Notes: generated by a model not told the origin, from the sequence alone. Positions 1-6,849 are shown, counted from the first letter of the stretch. The stretch: DNA of 14,043 nucleotides from Propionibacterium sp. (GCA_012837465.1 DURG01000354.1:1-14043); one strand, 5' to 3'. Numbers and translations: made by a program.

Positions 1-608
1 ACGAAGCACTCGCCGCGGCCGAAGGCCGTGACGGCCTCGCGGGTGGCGGATTCGAAGAGCTCGGGGATCTCCTCCTTGGTGCGGGCGACCTTCAGACCAC
101 GGCCACCGCCGCCGAAGGCGGCCTTGATGGCGATGGGCAGGCCGTACTGCTCCGCGAAGGCGACGACCTCATCGGCGTCGGCCACGGGATCAGGCGTGCC
201 GGGCACCTGCGGGGCGCCCACCTTCTGCGCGATGTGGCGAGCCTTGACCTTGTCACCGAGGTTCTCGATGGCGGACGGCGGGGGACCGATCCAGATCAGG
301 CCGGCGTCGATGACGGCCTGGGCGAAATCGGCGTTCTCCGCCAGGAAGCCATAGCCGGGGTGGATGGCGTTGGCGCCCGAGCGCTCGGCGATCGCGAGCA
401 GCTTGGGGATGTTGAGATAGGTATCGGCTGGGGTGGCCCCGTTGAGGGCGTAGGCCTCGTCGGCCAGCTTGACAAACAGCGACTCTGCGTCCGAATCGGC
501 GTAGACGGCTACTGAACCGATTCCTGCATCAGCTGCGGCGCGAATGACGCGTACTGCGATTTCACCGCGGTTTGCAATCAGAACCTTCGAGATGGCGACG
601 TTGCCCAC
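1..608 (-). CDS. accC: Acyl-CoA carboxylase alpha chain, biotin carboxylase domain (partial, 3' end outside window)
   Basis: The ATP-dependent biotin carboxylase half of an acetyl/propionyl-CoA carboxylase, which carboxylates biotin on the carrier domain before transfer to acyl-CoA by the beta subunit. The visible 202 residues begin V-G-N-V-A-I and then SKVLIANRGEIAVRVIR, the classic biotin-carboxylase N-terminus. Further on come HPGYGFLAEN, the ATP-grasp glycine loop AAFGGGGRGLKV and, at the edge, AFGRGECF. The ATP-grasp remainder and any fused biotin-carrier domain lie outside the window. Actinobacterial homologues are usually fused BC-BCCP proteins of about 590-670 residues. I chose GTG at 608 because AGGAGGAG lies just upstream (611-618). 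The partner beta and epsilon genes are about 4.7 kb away on the same strand. The family call is secure; whether the substrate is acetyl- or propionyl-CoA cannot be told from this domain. Confidence 0.95.
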   Translation of the reverse strand, partial: MGNVAISKVLIANRGEIAVRVIRAAADAGIGSVAVYADSDAESLFVKLADEAYALNGATPADTYLNIPKLLAIAERSGANAIHPGYGFLAENADFAQAVIDAGLIWIGPPPSAIENLGDKVKARHIAQKVGAPQVPGTPDPVADADEVVAFAEQYGLPIAIKAAFGGGGRGLKVARTKEEIPELFESATREAVTAFGRGECF

Positions 609-610
609 TT

Positions 611-644
611 CTCCTCCTGGATTCGGCTGTTGTCTGGGAGTCTA
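611..644 (-). promoter_or_regulatory. Promoter -10 and ribosome binding site of the biotin carboxylase gene
   Basis: On the minus strand TAGACT (644 to 639) fits the actinobacterial TANNNT -10 element and would start transcription near 632. The Shine-Dalgarno AGGAGGAG (618 to 611) follows, just before GTG at 608. No clear -35 is seen. The leader would be about 25 bases, so this gene looks conventionally led, unlike several neighbours. Confidence 0.45.
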
Positions 645-720
645 GTGGGCTGGGCTTGGCGGGGGTGAAATGTCCAGAACCTCGTCCCATCCTGAGAGAC
701 GAACCCCGTGCCGTCAGCGG

Positions 721-2139
721 TCAGGGCGCGGTGTCGCGACGTTCGGCGTTCTGCTCGCGCTCCGCCATGTCGGCGGCGCTCGGTCCAGACATCTTCCGAT
801 CCCGTTCCTCGGCCTCGGGGGAGCCAGAGTAGAGCCGCGCCTCGGGGCTTCGCGAGGAGAGCGTCGTCTCCAGGGGCGACTCCTCCTCACCATGCAGATC
901 GACGACGGGCCGGCGTCGCTGCGACAGCCAGGAGTGAATCCACTTCGGCAGGGCGGGGTCTTCTCCGGTGTCGTCCAGCTCGTCGACGACGGGCACGACG
1001 TGGGTCTCTTCGAGGGCCTGCTCCTCCTCCCACTGGTGCACCACCCGGTCCACGAAGTTGGCGCGCTCCTCGACAGACGGGGCGGTCGTCGTCTCAGGCT
1101 CCAGCCGGGTGCGGGGGAGGGCATAGACGGCCTGCTGCTGGAGCCACCCGATCAGTTCCTCACGCACGAAGCACCGCAGGTCCCACAGTTGGCCGGAGGT
1201 GGCGGCCGAGACCACGGCGCGGATCTTGACGTGCCCGCCGGTGGCGTCGGTGACCTGCATGCTGGCGGTCCGCCCGTCCCACAACTCCGTGCTCCGCACG
1301 ATGCGGGTCAACTCCACCCGCATGGCCTCGACCGGCACCAGCCAGTCGAGGTCGAACTCCACGGTGCCGAGCAGCTTGGGTTCCTGCCTTGTCCAGTTCT
1401 GGAACGGCTTGCTGGTGAAGTAGGTGCTGGGCACGATCCACCGCCGGTCATCCCAGACCCGCACCACGACGTAGGTGAGCGTGATCTCCTCGACGGAACC
1501 CATCTGCTCCTCGAACACCACGAGGTCACCGACGCGCAGGGCATCGGAGAAGGCGATCTGCATGCCGGCGAAGATGTTGGCCAGCGACGACTGAGCGGCG
1601 AGGCCGGCGATGATCGACAACACGCCTGCCGAGGCCATCAATGATGCGCCGATGGCGCGGAACTCGGGGAACGTGAGGAGGGCACCGGCCAGGGCACACA
1701 GCCAGACGACGGCCAGCGTCATGCGCGTGACGAACTGCAACTGCGTGCGGACCCGCCGGAAGTGGGGCGTCTCCTCCGCGTTGTCGTCATCCCGGTTCAG
1801 CAGTGTCTCGCCGATGGTGCGCACGATGCCGGTGAGCAGCAGCGCGGTGGCGAAGATCATCACGATCAGGAAGACGTGCAGGAACACTGGGCGCCAGTCC
1901 GGGGCGGCACGGAAGGCCCTCGCCCGGGTGACCCACCACACTCCCAGGCCCGCACCGAGCAGGATGAAGAAGATGCGCTGCGGGATCCGTAGCCGCCGGA
2001 TGATCAGCTTTCGGGCCCGCCGCTTGACGAACAGGCGCAGCGACTGACGGATGGTGAAGGAGACGATGAAGCCGGCCAGGGCGCCCATTCCGGCCCAGAG
2101 CAGCACCGTCAACAGGTCGAGCGCGGCTTCCGTGTCCAT
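721..2139 (-). CDS. MscS-family mechanosensitive ion channel
   Basis: Predicted inner-membrane channel that opens under membrane tension and releases solutes on osmotic downshock. It has 472 residues. Hydrophobic segments lie at about 6-28, 55-71, 87-106 and 141-158. They are followed by a pore-lining helix and beta domain at about 163-250 (GASLMASAGVLSIIAGLAAQ, then SLANIFAGMQIAFSDALRVGD and VRVWDDRRWIVPSTYF), which is the MscS signature. Residues from about 345 to the end form a long, charged, probably disordered cytoplasmic tail. There is no good Shine-Dalgarno. The ATG lies 9 bases after the stop of the upstream lipoprotein gene, and TAGAGT sits exactly 6 bases before it. Co-transcription with the lipoprotein is likely, with a possible second, leaderless start. 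The sequence does not show what gates it or whether it is ion-selective. Confidence 0.93.
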   Translation of the reverse strand: MDTEAALDLLTVLLWAGMGALAGFIVSFTIRQSLRLFVKRRARKLIIRRLRIPQRIFFILLGAGLGVWWVTRARAFRAAPDWRPVFLHVFLIVMIFATALLLTGIVRTIGETLLNRDDDNAEETPHFRRVRTQLQFVTRMTLAVVWLCALAGALLTFPEFRAIGASLMASAGVLSIIAGLAAQSSLANIFAGMQIAFSDALRVGDLVVFEEQMGSVEEITLTYVVVRVWDDRRWIVPSTYFTSKPFQNWTRQEPKLLGTVEFDLDWLVPVEAMRVELTRIVRSTELWDGRTASMQVTDATGGHVKIRAVVSAATSGQLWDLRCFVREELIGWLQQQAVYALPRTRLEPETTTAPSVEERANFVDRVVHQWEEEQALEETHVVPVVDELDDTGEDPALPKWIHSWLSQRRRPVVDLHGEEESPLETTLSSRSPEARLYSGSPEAEERDRKMSGPSAADMAEREQNAERRDTAP

Positions 2140-2151
2140 GACGCGACTCTA
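2140..2151 (-). promoter_or_regulatory. Putative leaderless promoter -10 of the MscS gene
   Basis: TAGAGT (2151 to 2146) is a TANNNT hexamer followed by exactly 6 bases and then the ATG at 2139. No Shine-Dalgarno is present. The TAG of the hexamer is the stop codon of the upstream lipoprotein gene. The same bases form a small palindrome (GCGACT-CT-AGTCGC, 2143-2156). No -35 was recognised. Confidence 0.4.
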
Positions 2152-2568
2152 GTCGCTGGTCTCGCGGTCGGTGCGGAGGCTGACGGCTGCGTAGGGGCCG
2201 TTCGTCGTCAGGGCGCCCTGCCAATGGCCGTCGGTGAACAGCATCGACTGGTTGCGGTCCGCCGTGATCTCGAAGCCCATGTCGAAAAGGTTGGTGCGCA
2301 AGTATTCCGCCATCTCCTGCCCGGAGGGGATGGTGAACACCAAGGTGACGTTGTTGTAGGAGTCGATCCGATCCGTGATCTCGGCTCCGCGCGGGATCGA
2401 GAAGCCGGGCGGAGCGTTGACGTAGCCCAGTTGGCTCAGCAGCACGCCGCCCTCGGGCGCCTCGGTCACCAGGGTCGACGGCGGGGGAGGCACCGGCTGC
2501 AGCTCCGGCGCGGCGGCGCACCCCGCCAACGCGAGGGCCGCCAGCAGGGCGAGTGAGGTCCGGAGCAC
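2149..2568 (-). CDS. Small putative lipoprotein
   Basis: 139-residue exported protein of unknown function. It starts with a type II signal peptide (MLRTSLALLAALALAGC), with the lipobox LALAGC placing the lipidated cysteine at residue 17. A Pro-rich spacer (PELQPVPPPPSTLV) follows, then a compact domain of about 105 residues containing LSQLGYVNAPPGFSIPRGAEI and a C-terminal LFTDGHWQGALTTNGPYAAVSL. I do not recognise the domain. The start is GTG at 2568. TAGGAT ends 6 bases before it, so the message is probably leaderless, although a weak AGGAT could also serve as a ribosome site. It is probably the first gene of a two-gene unit with the MscS channel, and it is divergent from the sigma factor gene. 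A role in sensing or assembling something at the cell surface with the channel is only inferred. Confidence 0.85.
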   Translation of the reverse strand: MLRTSLALLAALALAGCAAAPELQPVPPPPSTLVTEAPEGGVLLSQLGYVNAPPGFSIPRGAEITDRIDSYNNVTLVFTIPSGQEMAEYLRTNLFDMGFEITADRNQSMLFTDGHWQGALTTNGPYAAVSLRTDRETSD

Positions 2569-2574
2569 GCACTG

Positions 2575-2605
2575 ATCCTAGACGCAGAGTTCGTGCACCA
2601 CCCAA
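2575..2605 (-). promoter_or_regulatory. Putative leaderless promoter of the lipoprotein/MscS unit
   Basis: On the minus strand TAGGAT (2580 to 2575) is followed by 6 bases and the GTG start at 2568, which would then be the +1 nucleotide. A weak -35-like TTGGGT lies at 2605 to 2600, 19 bases upstream of the hexamer. Confidence 0.45.
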
Positions 2606-2606
2606 C

Positions 2607-2626
2607 GGAACCCACGGCGTGGGTCC
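2607..2626. promoter_or_regulatory. Inverted repeat in the divergent lipoprotein/sigma-factor promoter region
   Basis: GGAACCCAC-GGC-GTGGGTCC: arms of eight matching bases, with one extra A in the left arm. It sits at about -39 to -58 relative to the predicted lipoprotein start, and 37 bases before the first candidate start of the sigma-factor gene. The position and symmetry suit a dimeric regulator site. The left arm begins GGAAC, the usual ECF -35 core, but no convincing ECF -10 follows. Confidence 0.35.
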
Positions 2627-2666
2627 GGACATGAACGGGTGAGACAACCCGGAGGAGGATCGGTGC

Positions 2667-2714
2667 ATGCCAACCCAGCAGCGACGATGCCCCGCGTCGG
2701 ATTCGGCGCAATGA
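2667..2714 (+). CDS. Possible 15-codon leader peptide coupled to the sigma factor gene
   Basis: An open frame reading MPTQQRRCPASDSAQ with a strong Shine-Dalgarno (AGGAGG, 2653-2658) ending 8 bases before its ATG. Its TGA overlaps the sigma-factor ATG at 2711 as ATGA, the usual layout for translational coupling. Alternatively the same Shine-Dalgarno serves the in-frame GTG at 2663 of the sigma gene, and this short frame is meaningless. The sequence alone cannot separate the two. Confidence 0.25.
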   Translation: MPTQQRRCPASDSAQ

Positions 2715-3280
2715 TGAGCACCATGACCGAGGACGTGTGGCGCGACCTGACGCGCGGTGACGCCGCAGCGTTCCGCGCCGTGTTCGAGGAGCACCACAAG
2801 GCCGTCTACAACTTCGCGTTCCGGCACACGGCCTCCTGGGCCGTGGCAGAGGACGCGACCCAGGCGTGCTTCACGACGGTGTGGCGCCGGGCCCGGGAGG
2901 GCTCGCTGCCGGATCTCCCGCACGGCTCTGCCCGCGCCTGGCTGTGCGGCGTCGCACGCAACGAGTGCCGCAACCTGAGCCGTGGCCAGCAACGCCAACT
3001 CCGCGTCGTGGGCCGCATCGACCACCAGCCCCGCCAGAAGCGCAGCAACGTCGACGACTGGCTCGCCCACGAGGACGCCATGCGCCGCATCAACGAGGTG
3101 CTGGGCCGCATCCCCGACGCCCAACGCGAGGTCATCGAGATGGTCGCCTGGGCGGGGCTCGGCATGGCCGAGACCGCCGCGCTCAAGGTCCCCGTCGGGA
3201 CCGTCAAGTCCCGCCTCGCGCGGGCCCGCAAGACACTGGCCACCTCCGAGGTGGCACACCTGCTCGGCCAGGAGGCCTGA
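2711..3280 (+). CDS. ECF-type RNA polymerase sigma factor (sigma-70 family)
   Basis: Predicted alternative sigma factor directing RNA polymerase to a stress or envelope regulon. Counting from M at 2723, region 2 spans about residues 15-58 (AAFRAVFEEHHKAVYNFAFRH ... AVAEDATQACFTTVWRRA). Region 4 spans about 121-171 (INEVLGRIPDAQREVIEMVAW, then ALKVPVGTVKSRLARARKTL, a helix-turn-helix). Region 3 is absent, as in ECF factors. Possible starts are GTG 2663 (Shine-Dalgarno 4 bases away), ATG 2711 (overlapping the stop of a 15-codon leader frame) and ATG 2723 (where family similarity begins). I report 2711. The stop is one base before the ATG of the following membrane-protein gene, so the two are almost certainly one operon. 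The family is certain; the regulon is unknown. Confidence 0.9.
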   Translation: MMSTMTEDVWRDLTRGDAAAFRAVFEEHHKAVYNFAFRHTASWAVAEDATQACFTTVWRRAREGSLPDLPHGSARAWLCGVARNECRNLSRGQQRQLRVVGRIDHQPRQKRSNVDDWLAHEDAMRRINEVLGRIPDAQREVIEMVAWAGLGMAETAALKVPVGTVKSRLARARKTLATSEVAHLLGQEA

Positions 3281-3281
3281 T

Positions 3282-4446
3282 ATGAACGACAAGCTCAACC
3301 TCCCCCCGGAGCGTGACCTCCGCAATGCGGACGCCATGCTCGACGACATCCTGGGCGACGTGGTCCACGTCGGCCCCGAACCACGGACCCGCGCCCGTGG
3401 CACCGCCTGGCGCATCGCGGTGGCCGCGGCCACTGTGCTGGCGGTGGGCGTGCTCGCCTCCCAGGTGCTCGGCCGCGGGCCGTCGCCGCAGGTCGCCCAG
3501 ACCCCGTCCCAGACGGTTTCGGTCACCCCCAGCCCAGAGGTGCCCGTGAGCGTCGACCCGTCGCTGCCCCCCCGCCACGCCCGTCACCGAGGGCCCCGAC
3601 CCGGAGACCACGGGCCTCAGGACGGAACTCTTCCTCGGCGCCCCCTCCAGCTACCAGGCCAACGGGGTCACCTACCTGGAGTTCCACGTGGCGGCGCACA
3701 CCGGCAATGGGGAGCCCCTGGGTCACTACGAGGCCCGGCTGGTCACCGACCGGGGTGACCTCGAACCCACTGATCTGACCGGGGTCCCAAGGCCTGAGGC
3801 CCCTGCCATGCAACCCCCGGCCCTGCTGCCGACACCCGAGGAGATGGCCTCCCTTGACAGCATCGACGGCGTCGTCGCCTTCAAACTGAGCGCTGGCACG
3901 ACCCCGGCCACTTTCGAGTTCGCGCTGCCCGAGAGCCCGGATGCAGCTGCGGCGACGTTGCAGCTCATCGAGGCCGAACCCGACGCGCGGCCGACGGGCC
4001 CGGTGACCGCCACCGCCGAACCCCCGGGCACCCTCGGGCTGCGGTACTTCGACGTCTCCGTGCTGGACCAACGGTTCAACGACCTGGGCACGGCGACCGG
4101 GGTGAAGGTCCGGGTCTGCTATGCGGCCCCGCACCCGGAAGCCAACGCCGACGGCACCACCCGGGTCAGCCCGGACCCGTGGCGCTTCGGCGTCTACGAC
4201 GGCGAGACGCAGCTGCCGGAGGACACGCAGTATCCGAGCCCGGCCGAACTCGGCGAGCCGACAGATGAGTTCGGCCCGCTGCTCGAGGCCCGGCAGGTGG
4301 CCCTGGGGGAGTGCAACGAGGGATGGATCGCCGTGGAGCACGGCAACCCGGACCTGGCGTGGACTGCAGCGCGCTACCAGCCCGCCGACTTCGGCGACGA
4401 GATCACCTGGGATCTGACGCCCGACGGAGAGGGCGGCAATTCGTGA
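3282..4446 (+). CDS. Membrane-anchored extracytoplasmic protein paired with sigma factor, interrupted by a one-base frameshift
   Basis: Read with one C removed from the run at 3567-3573, this is a 387-residue protein. It has a cytoplasmic segment (1-42), one membrane helix (about 43-63, RIAVAAATVLAVGVLASQVL), a Pro/Ser/Thr-rich linker (about 66-110) and a large secreted part. As written, the first frame runs 3282-3758 and the continuation is in the next frame to 4446. The secreted part contains two cysteines (VRVCYAAP and ALGECNEG) and ends GDEITWDLT, loosely resembling the Ig-like DUF4352 fold; that likeness is inference. The position directly after an ECF sigma gene suggests an anti-sigma or sensor partner. 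However, the cytoplasmic segment lacks the HxxxCxxC zinc motif of classical anti-sigma factors, so it may instead be a target or co-factor. The 3' end is 3 bases from the convergent maf stop. Confidence 0.75.
3567..3573 (+). repeat. C7 homopolymer at the frameshift point
   Basis: A run of seven C lies in the Pro-rich linker codons of the membrane-protein gene. Upstream frame: V-S-V-D-P-S-L-P-P. Downstream frame, read as if the run had six C: P-P-A-T-P-V-T-E-G-P. Six C restores one continuous protein. This may be an assembly error, a recent mutation or a slipping tract. Confidence 0.8.
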
Positions 4447-4449
4447 GGC

Positions 4450-5055
4450 TCAGGAACCCTGGGCGGCCCAGAGGGAATGCCAGGGCACCCCGGCGTCGAT
4501 GACCATCTGCCGGACCAACGGTAGGGAGATGCCGGACACGTTGAAGGGATCACCCTCGATGGCCGTGACGAATGCGCCGCCGCGGCCGTCGATGGTGAAC
4601 CCGCCCGCCACCTTCTGCGGTTCGCCGGTGGCGGCATAGGCGCGGATCTCGTCGTCGGACAGGTCGGCGAAGCGCACCACCGTCGAGCCGACCCTCGTCT
4701 GCTCGCTGTAGCGCTCACCCTGGTGGACCGAGACGTAATGACCGGTGTGCAGCAGCCCTTCATGCCCTCGCATGCGCTGCCACCGCTCGATGGCGGCGGC
4801 CTCACTGCCCGGCTTGCCATGGGCCCGGCCCTCGAACTCGAGGACCGAGTCGCAGGCGAACAACACGAAGTCCCCCTCCAGTTGGGGGACGACGGTGGCG
4901 CCCTTCGCCTCGGCCAACCGGGCCGCGAGGCTGGTGGGCACTGGATCGACGATCTGGCTCTCGTCGTATCCCGAGACGATCACCTCAGGTTCGAGGCCGG
5001 CGTGGCGCAACACGTGCAACCGCGCCGGCGACTTCGACGCCAGAATCACTCGCAT
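4450..5055 (-). CDS. maf: Maf-family nucleoside triphosphate pyrophosphatase
   Basis: Predicted cytosolic house-cleaning enzyme that hydrolyses non-canonical or methylated nucleoside triphosphates to monophosphates and pyrophosphate. Its 201 residues begin MRVILASKSPARLHVL, the Maf N-terminal S-x-R nucleotide-binding motif. The acidic ACDSV segment is at about 67-71, followed by GKPGSEA (80-86) and the C-terminal signature GEPQKVAGGFTIDGRGGAF (144-162) and GDPFNVSGISLPLVR (168-182). The length is normal. The start at 5055 lies 4 bases after the stop of the epsilon-subunit gene, so it is probably read from the carboxylase transcript. The stop is 3 bases from the stop of the convergent membrane-protein gene. 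Some Maf proteins are dTTP/UTP-specific and others prefer m7GTP; I cannot assign the subtype. Confidence 0.93.
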   Translation of the reverse strand: MRVILASKSPARLHVLRHAGLEPEVIVSGYDESQIVDPVPTSLAARLAEAKGATVVPQLEGDFVLFACDSVLEFEGRAHGKPGSEAAAIERWQRMRGHEGLLHTGHYVSVHQGERYSEQTRVGSTVVRFADLSDDEIRAYAATGEPQKVAGGFTIDGRGGAFVTAIEGDPFNVSGISLPLVRQMVIDAGVPWHSLWAAQGS

Positions 5056-5059
5056 CAGG

Positions 5060-5278
5060 TCAGATGCGCTGGAAGGTACGCCAGGCGTCGCGGCCCGAGA
5101 CGAGCGGACCGCGCACCGTGCGGTAGTAGGACTTCCAGCCACCGGCCAGCGGGCGGTCGTCGGCGGAGCGCAACGTGTCCGCACGCGAGGCTGCGACGAG
5201 CACCGCGGTGATGGCGCCCATCTCGTCCTCGGTGAGGTTGGCCTTGCCGAACTCCAGGGGCTTGGTCTCCTCCGTCAT
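5060..5278 (-). CDS. accE: Acyl-CoA carboxylase epsilon subunit
   Basis: A 72-residue protein of the small actinobacterial acyl-CoA carboxylase epsilon family, which stabilises the alpha-beta complex and raises its activity. It has the usual short hydrophobic helix (LTEDEMGAITAVLVAA, about 15-30) and a basic, Trp-containing C-terminus (GGWKSYYRTVRGPLVSGRDAW). The family is recognised mainly from this layout and from its position. The ATG at 5278 overlaps the TGA of the beta-subunit gene (ATGA, 5275-5278), a sign of translational coupling and equal production. maf follows after 4 bases. Confidence 0.85.
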   Translation of the reverse strand: MTEETKPLEFGKANLTEDEMGAITAVLVAASRADTLRSADDRPLAGGWKSYYRTVRGPLVSGRDAWRTFQRI

Positions 5279-6849
5279 AGCGGGATGTTCCCGTGCTTCT
5301 TGGGAGGCAGGACCTCGCGCTTCGAGCGCAGTAGGCGCAGCGCCCGGATGACCTGGGCCCTGGTCTCGTGCGGGTAGATGACCTGGTCCACGTAGCCGCG
5401 GTCTGCGGCGATGTACGGGTTGGTCAGCTCGTCGTCGTACTCCTGGATGAGGCGTGCGCGCTCCTCGTCGGGGTTGTCCACGGTGGCGAGGTGCTTGCGG
5501 TGCAGGATGTTGACGGCGCCCTGCGCGCCCATCACCGCGATCTGTGCGGTGGGCCACGCCAGGTTGATGTCGGCCCCCAGGTGCTTCGAGCCCATGACGA
5601 CGTAGGCGCCGCCGTAGGCCTTGCGGGTGATGACCGTCAGCAGCGGCACGGTGGCCTCCGCGTAGGCGTAGATCAGCTTCGCGCCGCGGCGGATGACACC
5701 GTTGTGCTCCTGGCCGACGCCGGGCAGGAAGCCAGGCACGTCGACGAACGTCAGCACGGGGATGTTGAACGCGTCACAGGTGCGCACGAAGCGGGCGGCC
5801 TTCTCGGCCGAGTCGATGTCGAGGCAGCCGGCGAAGACGGTGGGCTGGTTGGCGACGATGCCGATCGAGCGGCCCTCGATGCGGCCGAAGCCCACGATGA
5901 TCGAGCCCGCGAACAGCGGCATGACCTCGAGGAAGTCCTCGTCATCGAGCACGTTGCGGATGACCTCGCGCATGTCATAGGGCTGGTTCGCCGAATCCGG
6001 GATCAGGCGGTCGAGTTCGCGGTCATGGTCCGTGATCGTCAGGTCCACCTCGTCGTCGTCCCAGATGGGCGGGTCCTCGAGGTTGTTCTGCGGAAGGAAG
6101 CTGATGAGGTCGCGCACGTACTCGATCGCGTCGGTCTCATCTGCGGCGAGGTAGTGGGCGTTGCCGGACTTGGTGTTGTGGGTGCGGCCGCCGCCCAGCT
6201 CCTCCATCGAGACGTCCTCGCCGGTGACGGTCTTGATGACCTCGGGGCCGGTGATGAACATCTGGGAGGTCTGGTCCACCATGACGATGAAGTCCGTCAG
6301 GGCCGGGCCGTACACGTGGCCGCCGGCCGCGGCGCCCATGATCAGCGAGATCTGGGGGATGACACCCGAGGCGATGGTGTTGCGCTTGAAGATCTCACCG
6401 TAGAGGCCGAGCGAGACGACGCCCTCCTGGATGCGGGCGCCACCGCCCTCGTTGATGCCGATCAACGGCACGCCGGTCTTCAGCGCGAAATCCTGGATCT
6501 TGACGATCTTCTCGCCATACACCTGGCCGAGCGCGCCACCGAAGATGGTCACGTCCTGGCTGAAGATGCACACGGGCCGCCCATGGATGGACCCGGTTCC
6601 GGTGATGACGCCATCGCCGAAGGGGCGACGCGCGTCCATTCCGAAGGCGCTAGTACGGTGGCGAGAGAACTGGTCAAACTCCGCAAACGACCCCTCGTCG
6701 AGGAGGGCCATGATGCGTTCGCGGGCAGTCATCTTGCCCTTGGCATGCTGCTTTTCCACGGCTGCGGCGGATCCGGCGTGCACGGCTTCATCGATGCGCA
6801 CTCCGAGATTCGCAATCCGACCGGCGGTGGTGTGGATGTCGATCTCCAT
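5275..6849 (-). CDS. pccB: Acyl-CoA (propionyl-CoA type) carboxylase beta subunit
   Basis: The carboxyltransferase subunit, which moves the carboxyl group from carboxybiotin to acyl-CoA, giving methylmalonyl-CoA or malonyl-CoA. The 524 residues show the full family architecture. These include VEKQHAKGKMTARERI (31-46), SRHRTSAFGMD (62-72), the first oxyanion segment GGGARIQEG (135-143), ITGPEVIKTVTGEDV (199-213), the second active-site segment VDVPGFLPGVGQEHNG (369-384) and the C-terminal PPKKHGNIPL. The position after GGAY, which is Asp in the Streptomyces propionyl-specific enzyme (D422, as I recall), is Val417 here, so the substrate preference is open. TATGGT lies exactly 6 bases before the ATG and there is no strong Shine-Dalgarno, so a leaderless start is likely. 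It is the first gene of pccB-accE-maf and is divergent from birA. Confidence 0.95.
   Translation of the reverse strand: MEIDIHTTAGRIANLGVRIDEAVHAGSAAAVEKQHAKGKMTARERIMALLDEGSFAEFDQFSRHRTSAFGMDARRPFGDGVITGTGSIHGRPVCIFSQDVTIFGGALGQVYGEKIVKIQDFALKTGVPLIGINEGGGARIQEGVVSLGLYGEIFKRNTIASGVIPQISLIMGAAAGGHVYGPALTDFIVMVDQTSQMFITGPEVIKTVTGEDVSMEELGGGRTHNTKSGNAHYLAADETDAIEYVRDLISFLPQNNLEDPPIWDDDEVDLTITDHDRELDRLIPDSANQPYDMREVIRNVLDDEDFLEVMPLFAGSIIVGFGRIEGRSIGIVANQPTVFAGCLDIDSAEKAARFVRTCDAFNIPVLTFVDVPGFLPGVGQEHNGVIRRGAKLIYAYAEATVPLLTVITRKAYGGAYVVMGSKHLGADINLAWPTAQIAVMGAQGAVNILHRKHLATVDNPDEERARLIQEYDDELTNPYIAADRGYVDQVIYPHETRAQVIRALRLLRSKREVLPPKKHGNIPL

Noticed and set aside
2631..2642. Three-codon frame ATG-AAC-GGG-TGA before the sigma-gene ribosome site
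   Set aside because: No ribosome site of its own; so short a frame is expected by chance.
3555..3590. Programmed ribosomal frameshifting at the C7 run
   Set aside because: No adjacent stimulatory stem or stop codon was recognised at the run, and the first frame stays open for about 180 further bases. Mutation, slippage or an error is simpler.
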